Assembly: GCF_021412625.1 (NCBI RefSeq)
Contig: NZ_JAKCFI010000002.1
Span: 434,001-498,000 of the forward strand
Reading direction: 5' to 3'
Length of the DNA stretch: 64,000 nucleotides
Source: Myxococcus stipitatus
GTDB lineage: Bacteria; Myxococcota; Myxococcia; Myxococcales; Myxococcaceae
The notes under the pieces were generated by a model, which was not told the origin of the DNA, did not search any database, and was given only the letters and a program-made list of their open reading frames with translations. Every line of letters begins with the position of its first letter. Position 1 is the stretch's first letter. The translations under genes were made by a program, and so were the position numbers. Of the stretch, positions 10,558 through 19,026 are shown piece after piece.

Positions 10558-12032
10558 GCCAACAGCATCTGTCCCCGCTGCGTGTCCCGCTGGTCAGCGA
10601 GGCGCGCACCCTGGGTCAGCTCACCGAGGAAATCTGCGCTCCCATGGAGCGTCCGCCCACGTGGAAGTGGTGGGCGGCGTTCGCCATCGCCGTGTCGATT
10701 CTGGGCACCGGCGCCGGCATCGTCGCGTACCAGGTGGGCACGGGCATCGGCGTGTGGGGCCTGAACAAGACCATCGGCTGGGCCTTCGACATCACCAACT
10801 TCGTGTTCTGGGTGGGCATTGGCCACGCGGGCACGCTCATCTCCGCCATCCTCTTCCTCTTCCGGCAGAAGTGGCGCACCAGCATCAACCGCGCGGCGGA
10901 GGCGATGACGCTGTTCGCCGTCATGTGCGCGGCGCTCTTCCCGGTCATCCACATGGGCCGGCCCTGGCTGGCCTTCTGGGTGCTGCCGTACCCGAACACG
11001 CGCGGCAGCCTGTGGGTCAACTTCCGCTCGCCGCTGTTGTGGGACGTGTTCGCCATCTCCACGTACTTCACCGTGTCCGCGGTGTTCTGGTACGTGGGCC
11101 TCATCCCGGACCTGGCCACGGTGCGCGACCGCGTGAAGTCCGGCGTGCGCAAGGCCCTCTTCAAGGTGCTGTCGCTGGGGTGGACCGGCTCCAACCGGAC
11201 GTGGAGCCGCTACGAGACGGTCTACATGCTGCTGGCGGGGCTGGCGACGCCGCTGGTGCTCAGCGTGCACACCATCGTCTCCATGGACTTCGCCACGTCG
11301 GTCATCCCGGGCTGGCACACCACCATCTTCCCGCCGTACTTCGTGGCGGGCGCGGTGTTCAGCGGCTTCGCCATGGTGCTGACGCTGATGATCATCACCC
11401 GCGTGGTGCTGGGCTACGAGCACCTCATCACGCTGCGCCACCTGGAGAACATGACCAAGGTCATCATCGTCACCGGTGGCCTCGTCTCGCTGGCGTACGC
11501 GACGGAGTTCTTCATCGCCTGGTACTCGGGCAACCCGTACGAGCGCTTCGCCTTCATGAACCGCGCGTTCGGCCCCTATGCCTGGGCGTACTGGATCATG
11601 GTGACGTGCAACGTGGTGTCGCCGCACCTGTTCTGGTTCAAGAAGGTCCGCACCTCGCCCGCGGCCATCTTCGTCCTGTCGTTGGTCATCAACGTGGGCA
11701 TGTGGTTCGAGCGCTTCGTCATCATCGTGACGAGCCTGCACCGCGACTTCCTGCCGAGCAGCTGGTCCATGTACACGCCGACGGCGGTGGAGGTGGGCAC
11801 GTTCATCGGCACCTTCGGCCTGTTCTTCACCCTGTTCCTGCTGTTCGTCCGGGTGCTGCCCATCATCTCCATCGGCGAGGTGAAGAGCGTGCTCGGCTTC
11901 GCCCGGCCCGAGCACGCGCAGGCCCCCGCGCACCATCCCCCCGCGCGTCCCGCGCCGGTGGCCGAGCAGGCGCCCGCGCCGCGGGGCACGCCGCCTTTGG
12001 CCATCGCCACCCGGAAGGACGTCCCCGTATGA
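10554..12032 (+). CDS. actC: Alternative complex III subunit ActC, NrfD-like quinol-binding membrane subunit
   Basis: A 492-residue polytopic membrane protein of the NrfD/PsrC family with about ten helices. It holds the quinol oxidation site at the periplasmic face of alternative complex III and hands electrons to the ActB clusters. Typical NrfD features are [11 protein letters not shown] in an early helix and HMGRPW before the fourth. The N-terminal 50 residues and the Pro/Ala-rich last 40 residues are extramembranous. The start is fixed by the ATGA overlap with actB, and the same kind of overlap joins it to actD at 12029. Length fits ActC. Confidence 0.95.
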
Positions 12033-12550
12033 GCACCCCCGTCCTCATTGGCTACTTCGAGAGCGAGGCGCAGGTCCTCGACGCCACGCGCGCGGTGCGC
12101 GACTCCGGCCACGTGCTCCAGGACGTGTACACGCCGTACGCGGTGCACGGCCTGGACGACGCGATGGGCCTGAAGCCCAGCCGGCTCACCTGGGTGTGCT
12201 TCGGTGGGGGCGCGTTGGGCTGCACGGTTGCCCTGTCGCTCCAGCTCTACACCAGCGTGGTGAGCTGGCCGCTCAACGTGGGTGGCAAGCCGTTCAACTC
12301 GTTCCCCGCCTTCATCCCCGTGTCCTTCGAGCTGACGGTGCTGTTCGCGGCGCTCATCACGGTGGGGACCTTCCTCGCCCGCGCGAAGCTGTTCCCCGGC
12401 AACCGGAAGCTGGCGCTGCCCCGGGTGACGGATGACCGGTTCGCCATCGCGGTGTCCCCGCGCCAGTCCCCCGAGGCGCTGGAGGACGCGGAGCAGCTGC
12501 TGCGCCGGCATGGCGCGGTGGCGCTGGACTTGAAGGAGGTGTCGCCGTGA
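12029..12550 (+). CDS. actD: Alternative complex III subunit ActD (DUF3341)
   Basis: A 173-residue DUF3341 protein. Residues 1-45 form a soluble domain beginning with a conserved [12 protein letters not shown] segment; two transmembrane helices follow at about 58-80 and 98-120; residues 130-173 are a second soluble segment with DDRFAIAV. In alternative complex III ActD is a structural membrane subunit without cofactors that holds ActC and ActF together. Gene position between actC and actE and the ATGA/GTGA overlaps on both sides support the call. No cofactor motif is present, as expected. Confidence 0.92.
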   Translation: MSTPVLIGYFESEAQVLDATRAVRDSGHVLQDVYTPYAVHGLDDAMGLKPSRLTWVCFGGGALGCTVALSLQLYTSVVSWPLNVGGKPFNSFPAFIPVSFELTVLFAALITVGTFLARAKLFPGNRKLALPRVTDDRFAIAVSPRQSPEALEDAEQLLRRHGAVALDLKEVSP

Positions 12551-13116
12551 GGCGCGCGCTGATGGGCGTGGTGGTGATGGGGCTCGTCCTGACGGGCTGC
12601 GAGCAGGACGAGACGAAACCCAACTTCGAGTACGCGCCGGACATGGTGTCGTCCGTGCCGTACGACAGCTTCGCGCCCAACCCCAACACGGCGGATGGCA
12701 AGACGCTGTTGGTGCCGGCGAAGGGGACGGTGCCCCGGGGCTTCCAGCCGCTGCACCTGGCCGCGGGCCCCGAGGAGGCGGAGCGGGCGGGAGCGCGGCT
12801 GAAGAACCCCTATCCGGCGTCGCCGGAGGTGCTCGCCCGGGGCCGCACGGCCTTCCAGCGCTACTGCTCGCCCTGCCACGGCACGCAGGGGCTGGGCGAC
12901 GGGACGGTGACGGCGCGCTTCCCGGTGCCGCCGTCGCTGGTGGCCGAGCACGCCAAGGGCCTTCCCGACGGGCGCATCTTCCACATCATCACCCATGGGC
13001 AGGGCCTGATGCCGGCCCATGGTTCGCAGGTGGCGCCGGAGGACCGCTGGAAGGTCGTCCACTACCTCCGGTCGCTGCAGGACCCCGCGCGGACGGCGCG
13101 AAAGGAAACGCCATGA
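12547..13116 (+). CDS. actE: Alternative complex III subunit ActE, mono-haem cytochrome c lipoprotein
   Basis: A 189-residue mono-haem cytochrome c with haem site CSPCH at 107-111 and a likely axial Met155 in GLMPAH. Residues 1-18 are a lipoprotein signal with lipobox LTGC (Cys18), placing the haem on the periplasmic side. The segment between 25 and 95, with PNFEYAPDM and PRG motifs, is typical of ActE and wraps the complex. It probably gives electrons from ActA to cbb3 oxidase or to soluble cytochrome c. The GTG start overlaps the actD stop, and the actF start overlaps its own stop. Confidence 0.94.
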   Translation: MRRALMGVVVMGLVLTGCEQDETKPNFEYAPDMVSSVPYDSFAPNPNTADGKTLLVPAKGTVPRGFQPLHLAAGPEEAERAGARLKNPYPASPEVLARGRTAFQRYCSPCHGTQGLGDGTVTARFPVPPSLVAEHAKGLPDGRIFHIITHGQGLMPAHGSQVAPEDRWKVVHYLRSLQDPARTARKETP

Positions 13117-14309
13117 GCACCCCGGTACACGACACCTCCGTGGGAGGCGAGGGCGGCTTCGCCGTCTCGCCGGTGGTCCACCGCGCCGCGCAGGTGGCGG
13201 CCGGAGCGGGCCTGGGCGTGCTGGTGCTGGGGCTGGTGCAGTCCCCGGAGCGCACGCTGTCGAGCCTGCTCACCAGCGGCTTCTACTTCCTGTGCCTGGG
13301 GCTGGGCGGCGCGGTGTTCCTCGCGCTCAACGCCGTGGCCAACGCGGGCTGGTTCACCGTCTTCAAGCGAATCCCGGAGGCGTTCGCCTCCTACGTGCCC
13401 TGGGGCGCGGTGACGATGCTGGCGCTCCTGCCCTTCGCGTCGAAGCTGTGGCCGTGGGCCCGGCCGGGCGTCATGGAGACCGACCACCTGCTGCACCAGA
13501 AGGCGGCCTTCCTCAACGTGCCCTTCTTCGCCATCCGCATGGGCGTGATGCTGGCGGTGTGGGTGGGCTTCACGTGGCTCTTGCGGCGCATCTCCGCCCG
13601 GCAGGACACGGAGCGGACGGAGGCGCTGACGCGGCGCCACGTGAAGGTGTCCGCCGTGTTCCTCGTGCTCTTCGCGCTGACGTTCTGCCTGGCGGCGTTC
13701 GACTGGCTGATGTCGCTGGAGCCGCACTGGTTCAGCACCATCTACGCGCTCTACAACTTCGCGGGCCTGCTCAGCTCCAGCGTGTGCGCCATCACCGTCG
13801 CGGCCATCCTGCTCCACCGCGCGGGCGCGCTGCCCCAGCTCAACTCGAGCCACCTGCACGACCTGGGCAAGCTGATGTTCGCCTTCGCCACGCTGTGGGC
13901 CTACCTCTGGTTCTCGCAGTTCCTGCTCATCTGGTACGCGAACATCCCGGAGGAGACGGTCTACTTCGTCGCGCGGATGCACGGCGGCTGGGAGGTGCCG
14001 TTCTACGTGAACATCGCGCTGAACTGGGCGCTGCCCTTCCTGCTGCTCCTGCCGCGCCCGGCGAAGAAGAACCCCACGCACCTGCTGCGCGTGGCGGCGG
14101 TGCTGCTGGTGGGGCGCTGGCTGGACCTCCAGCTGATGGTGGCGCCCGCGCACCAGCCGGACGGACTGGCGCTGGGCGTCCACGAGCTGGCGGCCTTCGT
14201 GGGCGTGGGCGCGCTGTTCCTGCTGGCCGTGACGCGCGCGGTGCGCACCACGCGCATGCTGCCGGTGGGCGACCCGTACCTCGTGGAGAGCCTGCACCAC
14301 CACACCTGA
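13113..14309 (+). CDS. actF: Alternative complex III subunit ActF, second NrfD-like membrane subunit
   Basis: A 398-residue polytopic membrane protein with about ten helices, related to NrfD and to ActC but without an adjacent iron-sulfur partner. In ACIII it pairs with ActC in the membrane core and may contribute to proton translocation. Segments such as FDWLMSLEPHWFSTIYALYN and DLGKLMFAF with WFSQFLLIWYANIPEE are characteristic of this subunit (formerly annotated quinol:cytochrome c oxidoreductase quinone-binding subunit 2). It is the last gene of the operon and is followed by a strong intrinsic terminator at 14394-14435. Confidence 0.94.
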   Translation: MSTPVHDTSVGGEGGFAVSPVVHRAAQVAAGAGLGVLVLGLVQSPERTLSSLLTSGFYFLCLGLGGAVFLALNAVANAGWFTVFKRIPEAFASYVPWGAVTMLALLPFASKLWPWARPGVMETDHLLHQKAAFLNVPFFAIRMGVMLAVWVGFTWLLRRISARQDTERTEALTRRHVKVSAVFLVLFALTFCLAAFDWLMSLEPHWFSTIYALYNFAGLLSSSVCAITVAAILLHRAGALPQLNSSHLHDLGKLMFAFATLWAYLWFSQFLLIWYANIPEETVYFVARMHGGWEVPFYVNIALNWALPFLLLLPRPAKKNPTHLLRVAAVLLVGRWLDLQLMVAPAHQPDGLALGVHELAAFVGVGALFLLAVTRAVRTTRMLPVGDPYLVESLHHHT

Positions 14310-14393
14310 GCTGGGGGGGAGCGCAAGCCCGCGAGTCGCGGACCCCCTGGGGCCGGATGCTCCTCGGAGCGAGAGCCCTTGCGACGCGCGGCG

Positions 14394-14435
14394 GCGATGC
14401 CATCCGTTTTCCTCGGCGGATGGCATCGCTTTTTT
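14394..14435 (+). terminator. Intrinsic terminator of the ACIII operon
   Basis: Perfect 13-base arms GCGATGCCATCCG (14394-14406) and CGGATGGCATCGC (14417-14429) enclose a 10-base loop and are followed directly by six T (14430-14435). It lies 85 bases after the actF stop and is the clearest Rho-independent terminator in the window. Confidence 0.93.
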
Positions 14436-14454
14436 CCGGGGGGAGGGGAACACG

Positions 14455-15591
14455 ATGTCGTGCTCCAATGCAGGACCCATGGGCATCCAGGCTCCCTTGC
14501 GGGTCGCGCTGTTGGGATATGGCTTCGCGGGCAAATCCTTCCACGCGCCGTTGTTGCGCACGGTGGATGGTCTGTCCCTGCGCGTGGTGGCGTCCAGCCG
14601 GGCGGATGTCGTCCGCGTGGACCTGCCGGACGCGCGGGTCGTGTCCTCCGCGGTGGAGGCCGCCACCCACCCGGACGTGGACCTGGTCGTCGTGGCGACG
14701 CCGAACGACAGCCACGTGCCGCTCGCGGAGGCCGCGCTGCGGGCGGGCAAGCACGTCGTGGTGGACAAGCCCTTCACGGTGACGGTGGCGGAGGCGCGCG
14801 CGCTCGCGGCCCTGGCGCGGGAGCAGGGGCGGGTGCTCTCCGTGTTCCACAACCGCCGCTGGGACAGCGACTTCCTGGCGCTGCGGGCGCTGCTCGCGGA
14901 CGGGGCGCTGGGGCGGGTGACGCACGCGGAGCTGCGCTTCGACCGCTTCCGCCCGGAGGTGCGCCCACGCTGGCGCGAGCAGGCGGTGCCCGGCGCGGGC
15001 GTCTGGTACGACCTGGGGCCTCACCTGGTGGACCAGGCGCTCCAGCTCTTCGGTCTGCCGGAGCGGGTGATGGGGATGCTGGCGACACACCGGGATGGCG
15101 CCCAGGTGGACGACTGGTGCCACGTCACGTTGATGTATCCGCGGCGACACGTCATCCTCCAGGCCTCCATGTTGATGGCGGGCGGGCTGCCCCGGTTCGC
15201 GGTGCATGGCACGCGCGGCTCGTGGCTGAAGCACGGCATGGACTCGCAGGCGGACCGGCTCATCGCGGGGGAGCTGCCGGGGGGCGCCAACTGGGGCCGG
15301 GACGACGTGCCCGGGCGGCTGTTCTCCGGCGGCGCGGGAACGTCCCTGGAGACGGTGGCGCCGCCGGGCGACTACCGGCGGTACTACGCGGGCGTGCGTG
15401 ACGCCGTGTGGGGCCTGGGCCCCAACCCCGTGACGCCCGCCCAGGCGGTGGCGGTGCAGGCCGTGCTGGAGGCCGCCGTCCAGTCCGCGGAGAAGGGCAG
15501 CGAGCAGCGGCTGTGGCTCTCCCCGGATGAATGCGCCGCGTTCGAGGCGGACGTGCTCCAGGGCGGTGGCGCCGGAATCCTCCAGCCGTGA
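14455..15591 (+). CDS. Gfo/Idh/MocA family NAD(P)-dependent oxidoreductase
   Basis: A 378-residue dehydrogenase. Residues about 13-130 form a Rossmann fold with GYGFAGKSFHAPLL and, later, DKPFTVT, which contains the conserved Lys of the EKP-type motif. The C-terminal alpha/beta domain has a GVWYDLGPHLVDQ motif with the catalytic-region His. The N-terminal signature matches the YdgJ/IolW branch, whose members include scyllo-inositol 2-dehydrogenase (NADP+), but the substrate cannot be fixed from sequence alone. ATG 14455 has a GGAGGGG site at 14442-14448; ATG 14479 is an alternative just before the fold begins. It follows the ACIII terminator and so is a separate unit. Confidence 0.88.
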   Translation: MSCSNAGPMGIQAPLRVALLGYGFAGKSFHAPLLRTVDGLSLRVVASSRADVVRVDLPDARVVSSAVEAATHPDVDLVVVATPNDSHVPLAEAALRAGKHVVVDKPFTVTVAEARALAALAREQGRVLSVFHNRRWDSDFLALRALLADGALGRVTHAELRFDRFRPEVRPRWREQAVPGAGVWYDLGPHLVDQALQLFGLPERVMGMLATHRDGAQVDDWCHVTLMYPRRHVILQASMLMAGGLPRFAVHGTRGSWLKHGMDSQADRLIAGELPGGANWGRDDVPGRLFSGGAGTSLETVAPPGDYRRYYAGVRDAVWGLGPNPVTPAQAVAVQAVLEAAVQSAEKGSEQRLWLSPDECAAFEADVLQGGGAGILQP

Positions 15592-15732
15592 CGTGACGGC
15601 CCCCGTGCTCGCAGGGCCGCGAGGCGGGCAGCTGTCCGCTGGCCGTCAGACGGGCGCGAGGGGGAGTGACAGGCGCGGGCGAGTCGGGTGTTGGAGGAGG
15701 GTCCCGAGCACGAACCCACGGTGAGGCCCCCG

Positions 15733-17304
15733 ATGCGCGCGCTGTTGATCCACCCGGAGTTTCGTTCCGCGTCCTTCTGGAATTATCGCGAGACCTGCGC
15801 GCTGCTGGATGCGCGCTATCCAGCGGCGCCGCTGGGGTTGTGCACGGTGGCGGCGCTGTTACCGGACGATTGGGAGCTGCGGCTGGTGGACCGCAACGTC
15901 GAGACGCTCGACGAGGCCACGCTCGCCTGGGCGGACCTCGTGCTGATTGGCGCCATGCTCCCGCAGCAGCGCGACTGCCTGGAGCTCATCCGCCGCGCGC
16001 ACGCGCTGGGCAAGCGGGTGGTGGTGGGAGGGCCGGACCCCAGCAGCAGCCCCCACCTCTACGCGGAGGCGGACCACCTGGTGCTGGGGGAGGGGGAGCT
16101 CACCCTTCCCACGTTCCTGGCGGACCTGGCGGCGGGGTGCGCGAAGCCCCTCTACCAGGACGGCGGCAAGGCGGACATGTCGTGCTCGCCCGTTCCGCGC
16201 TTCGACCTGCTGCGCTTCGACCGGTACAACCACGTGGGCATCCAGTTCTGCCGGGGCTGCCCGTTCAACTGCGAGTTCTGCGACATCATCGAGCTGTACG
16301 GGCGCAGGCCCCGCGCGAAGACGCCCGAGCAGATCCTCGCGGAGCTCCAGACGCTCTACGACCTGGGCTACCGGGGACACGTCGACCTGGTCGACGACAA
16401 CTTCATCGGGAACAAGAAGCTGGTGAAGGAGCTGCTGCCCCGGTTGAAGACGTGGCTGGAGGCGCGCGACTGGCCGTTCGAGTTCACCACCGAGGCCTCC
16501 ATCAACCTGGCGGACGACCCGGCGCTGCTGGAGATGATGCGGGACGTGGGCTTCTTCGCCATCTTCGTCGGCATCGAGAGCCCGGACGAGAAGACGTTGA
16601 CGGCGATGCAGAAGCGCCAGAACACGCGCCGCCCCATCGTCGAGAGCATCCAGAAAATCTATCAGCACGGCATGTTCGTGAACGCCGGCTTCATCATCGG
16701 CTTCGACAGCGAGCAGGGCAGCGTGGCGCGGGGCACCATCGAGTGCATCGAGGACGCGGCCATCCCCGCCAGCATGGTGGGCCTGCTGTACGCGCTGCCG
16801 AACACGCAGCTCACCCGGCGCCTGCGCGCGGAGGGGCGGCTGCGCGAGGGACATGACGTGCAGCCGGACGGGGACAGCGACCAGTGCACGGCGGGCATCA
16901 ACTTCACGCCGCGCCGGCCCCGGGAGGACATCCTGGGGGACTACCTGACGGTGGTGGAGAGCGTCTACGCGCCGGAGCGCTACTTCGCGCGGGTGGCGCG
17001 CGCGGGGCGGCTGCTCGACTCGCGCAACCGCCGCTTCAAGCCTTCGCTGTCGAAGCAGCTCCACGAGCTGCGGGGCTTCGGGAGGCTCGTACGGAAGATG
17101 AGCCTGAACAAGGAGACGCGCCTGCCGTTCTGGAAGACGCTCTTCGGGGCGCTGGTGACCAACCCTCGGTCCATCCGCTACACGGTGTCGATGATGGCGC
17201 TCTACCTGCACTTCGGCCCGTTCTCCCGGTTCGTCGGGGAGAAGATCCGCCAGTCCATCGAGGAGGAGCGGCGCGGCGCTCCCCCGGTGGAGAGCGCCGC
17301 CTGA
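15733..17304 (+). CDS. B12-binding-domain radical SAM protein with DUF4070
   Basis: A 523-residue radical SAM enzyme. Residues 1-130 form a cobalamin-binding-like Rossmann domain (MRALLIHPEF, then VVVGGPDPSS). The [4Fe-4S]-SAM motif is CPFNCEFC with Cys176, Cys180 and Cys183. A C-terminal DUF4070 region contains GFIIGFDSE and a basic tail. The family includes hopanoid methylases (HpnP, HpnR) and many uncharacterised methyltransferases or carbon-skeleton enzymes; no hopanoid genes are nearby, so the substrate is open. The ATG at 15733 opens the Rossmann strand; upstream GTG codons at 15688 and 15721 would add only unconserved residues. A 6-base hairpin lies at 17317-17331 after the stop. Confidence 0.88.
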   Translation: MRALLIHPEFRSASFWNYRETCALLDARYPAAPLGLCTVAALLPDDWELRLVDRNVETLDEATLAWADLVLIGAMLPQQRDCLELIRRAHALGKRVVVGGPDPSSSPHLYAEADHLVLGEGELTLPTFLADLAAGCAKPLYQDGGKADMSCSPVPRFDLLRFDRYNHVGIQFCRGCPFNCEFCDIIELYGRRPRAKTPEQILAELQTLYDLGYRGHVDLVDDNFIGNKKLVKELLPRLKTWLEARDWPFEFTTEASINLADDPALLEMMRDVGFFAIFVGIESPDEKTLTAMQKRQNTRRPIVESIQKIYQHGMFVNAGFIIGFDSEQGSVARGTIECIEDAAIPASMVGLLYALPNTQLTRRLRAEGRLREGHDVQPDGDSDQCTAGINFTPRRPREDILGDYLTVVESVYAPERYFARVARAGRLLDSRNRRFKPSLSKQLHELRGFGRLVRKMSLNKETRLPFWKTLFGALVTNPRSIRYTVSMMALYLHFGPFSRFVGEKIRQSIEEERRGAPPVESAA

Positions 17305-17559
17305 CGCGGAGGTCCGCTGGGCTTTGCCCAGTCGAACCGGGGCGGGGCCGATATCGCCCCATGTCCGGGCCGGTCCTTGGTGTTGGCGACCCGTCCGGGC
17401 GAAATGGGGCTGCACCCGGTCAGCACGACGGAATGGACGAGGGCAGGCCATGGCGGACGCCGATGTCCGACCCGGTGGCTTCGCCCTCGCTCCACCCGCG
17501 AAGGCCAGGAGCGCCCGGGGGGGCTGGCCGCCAGCCCGGCGCTCGGGGGCCTGTCCGAG

Positions 17560-17940
17560 TCATTGACGTGAACGAGCGGAGGCGGCGTCGTACCTCCGCT
17601 GCGCGACCTGGATGTCCGCCATGTTCTCGACGGTCCACTCGTAGAGCGCGTTGAAGGGACGCTGCAACGAGCGACCGAGCGGCGTGAGCGAGTACTCGAC
17701 GCCGAGGGGCGGCCCGGGCAGGACCCGGCGCGCGACCATCCCGTTGCGCTCCAAGCGGCGCAGGGTCTGGGTCAGCACGCGTTGCGTGACGCCGTCCAGG
17801 CGACGCTTGATTGCGTTGAAGCGCCGGGGCTCGACGAGCACGGCGAGCACGAGCACCGACCACTTGTCCGCGATCTGGTCGAGGATCACCCGACTCGGAC
17901 AGTCGGCGCGGTACACGGGGTCAGAGTCATCAGCCGCCAT
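17560..17940 (-). CDS. HxlR family transcriptional regulator
   Basis: A 126-residue winged-helix regulator of the HxlR family. The fold is clear: DKWSVLVLAVL (helix 1), RRFNAIKRRLDGVTQRVLTQ (recognition region), and LTPLGRSL in the wing-distal helix. Cys14 in DCPSR matches the N-terminal cysteine that senses electrophiles or disulfide stress in several HxlR proteins such as YodB and HypR. It is transcribed divergently from a crotonase gene; two inverted repeats in the 96-base gap are likely operators for autoregulation and control of that gene. The ATG has upstream palindromic sequence rather than a strong ribosome site. Confidence 0.9.
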   Translation of the reverse strand: MAADDSDPVYRADCPSRVILDQIADKWSVLVLAVLVEPRRFNAIKRRLDGVTQRVLTQTLRRLERNGMVARRVLPGPPLGVEYSLTPLGRSLQRPFNALYEWTVENMADIQVAQRRYDAASARSRQ

Positions 17941-17951
17941 CGGTATCCTCG

Positions 17952-17968
17952 AGCATCCCTGGGATGCT
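17952..17968. promoter_or_regulatory. Candidate HxlR operator, inverted repeat 1
   Basis: Perfect 8-base arms AGCATCCC and GGGATGCT around a single T, located 12 bases from the HxlR start codon in the divergent intergenic region. The position suits autorepression. Confidence 0.6.
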
Positions 17969-17980
17969 TCAGGTGCGTAA

Positions 17981-18008
17981 TTGACGCCAAGTATTCATTG
18001 CATACCTT
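17981..18008 (+). promoter_or_regulatory. Crotonase promoter overlapping a second HxlR-type dyad
   Basis: TTGACG (17981-17986) is followed after 16 bases by TACCTT (18003-18008), 28 bases before the crotonase ATG. The same two hexamers with 17-base spacing precede the helicase gene at 57850. A GTAT-N7-ATAC dyad (17991-18005), similar to known HxlR sites, lies inside the spacer, so a bound dimer would block RNA polymerase. Confidence 0.6.
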
Positions 18009-18036
18009 GAGGCGCGCAACCCGACCGAGGCCCCTC

Positions 18037-18879
18037 ATGACCGAAGACCGCTACTCGAAGATTCGCGTTTCCATCGCCGCCGGCGTCGCCCGCGTCACCC
18101 TCGACAACCCTCCGGTCAACGCGCTCGACGTCGCGCTCATGAAGGAGCTCCGCGACTTCCTCTCCACCGTCCGCGACCTCCCGTCGGTGTCGGTCATCGT
18201 CTTCGACAGCGCGAACCCCGACTTCTTCATCGCTCATGTCGACATGGCGCTGATCGACGAGCCGCATGCCTTCGATGAAATGGCGAAGGACGCACCGGCT
18301 GGCCTCAACGTGTTCCAGGACTTCGCGGAGACCTTGCGCCGGCAGCCGCAGCTCACGATCGTCAAGCTCGCGGGCATCGCGCGGGGCGGCGGCGCTGAAT
18401 TCGTGGCGGCCGCCGACATGAGCTTCGCCGCGCTCGGTCGGGGGCGGCTCGCCCAGTGCGAGGCCCTCATGGGAATCGTCCCCGGCGGGGGCGGAACTCA
18501 ATTGCTCGCCCACCGCCTGGGGCGCGCCCGCGCGCTCGAAGTCATCCTGGGGGCCGACCTCTTCGATGCCGAGACGGCGGAGCGCTACGGTTGGGTCAAC
18601 CGCGCGCTTCCCGCCGACGAGTTCGATGGCTTCGTCGAGCGTCTGGCACACAACATCGCCGCGCTTCCGCCGGGTGTCGTCGCCGCCGCCAAGCGGGCCA
18701 TGCCGCTGGCGGACCTCTCCGTGGGGCTCGCGCGGGAGCACCAGGCCTGGGCGGATTTGTTCGCGCTTCCGGCCGCGGCGCGGCTGATTCGAGGTGGACT
18801 CGCTCGCGGCGCCCAGACGCGTGAAGGCGAACTCCGCCTCGAGGAGCTCCTCCGCGAGCTTGGCGCGATGTCTCCGTGA
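18037..18879 (+). CDS. Enoyl-CoA hydratase/isomerase family protein (crotonase)
   Basis: A 280-residue crotonase-fold protein. The oxyanion-hole segments are GIARGGGAEFVAAADMSF (about 110-130) and MGIVPGGGGTQLL (about 147-160). The N-terminal NPPVNALD motif is typical. The usual first oxyanion sequence (FxAGAD-type) is replaced by FFIAHVDM, which suggests a non-classical substrate or reaction. It is divergent from an HxlR regulator with shared operators, so expression is probably induced by an electrophile or aromatic compound; that link is inference. GAGG at 18027-18030 precedes the ATG. Codon use is somewhat less GC3-biased than in neighbours, a mild hint of transfer. Confidence 0.87.
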   Translation: MTEDRYSKIRVSIAAGVARVTLDNPPVNALDVALMKELRDFLSTVRDLPSVSVIVFDSANPDFFIAHVDMALIDEPHAFDEMAKDAPAGLNVFQDFAETLRRQPQLTIVKLAGIARGGGAEFVAAADMSFAALGRGRLAQCEALMGIVPGGGGTQLLAHRLGRARALEVILGADLFDAETAERYGWVNRALPADEFDGFVERLAHNIAALPPGVVAAAKRAMPLADLSVGLAREHQAWADLFALPAAARLIRGGLARGAQTREGELRLEELLRELGAMSP

Positions 18880-19026
18880 TGAGCGAGGTCACATAGCCCG
18901 CTCGATGCTCGGCTGGGAGGCGCCCGGCGCCTCCCACTCGCCGACAGTCCATCGCGGCGGGCCATCGAGGAGCGGCGCTGCCCAGGCGCCTCTGGGCGCA
19001 TGGACCGGTGGACGCGCCGTGGTGGC

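Noticed and set aside
15733..17304. Assigning the radical SAM gene as hopanoid methylase hpnP or hpnR
   Set aside because: The domain layout fits, but no hopanoid genes are nearby and the family is functionally broad.
17317..17331. CTGGGC-TTT-GCCCAG hairpin as a terminator after the radical SAM gene
   Set aside because: Only a 6-base stem with no T tract; too weak to list as a feature.
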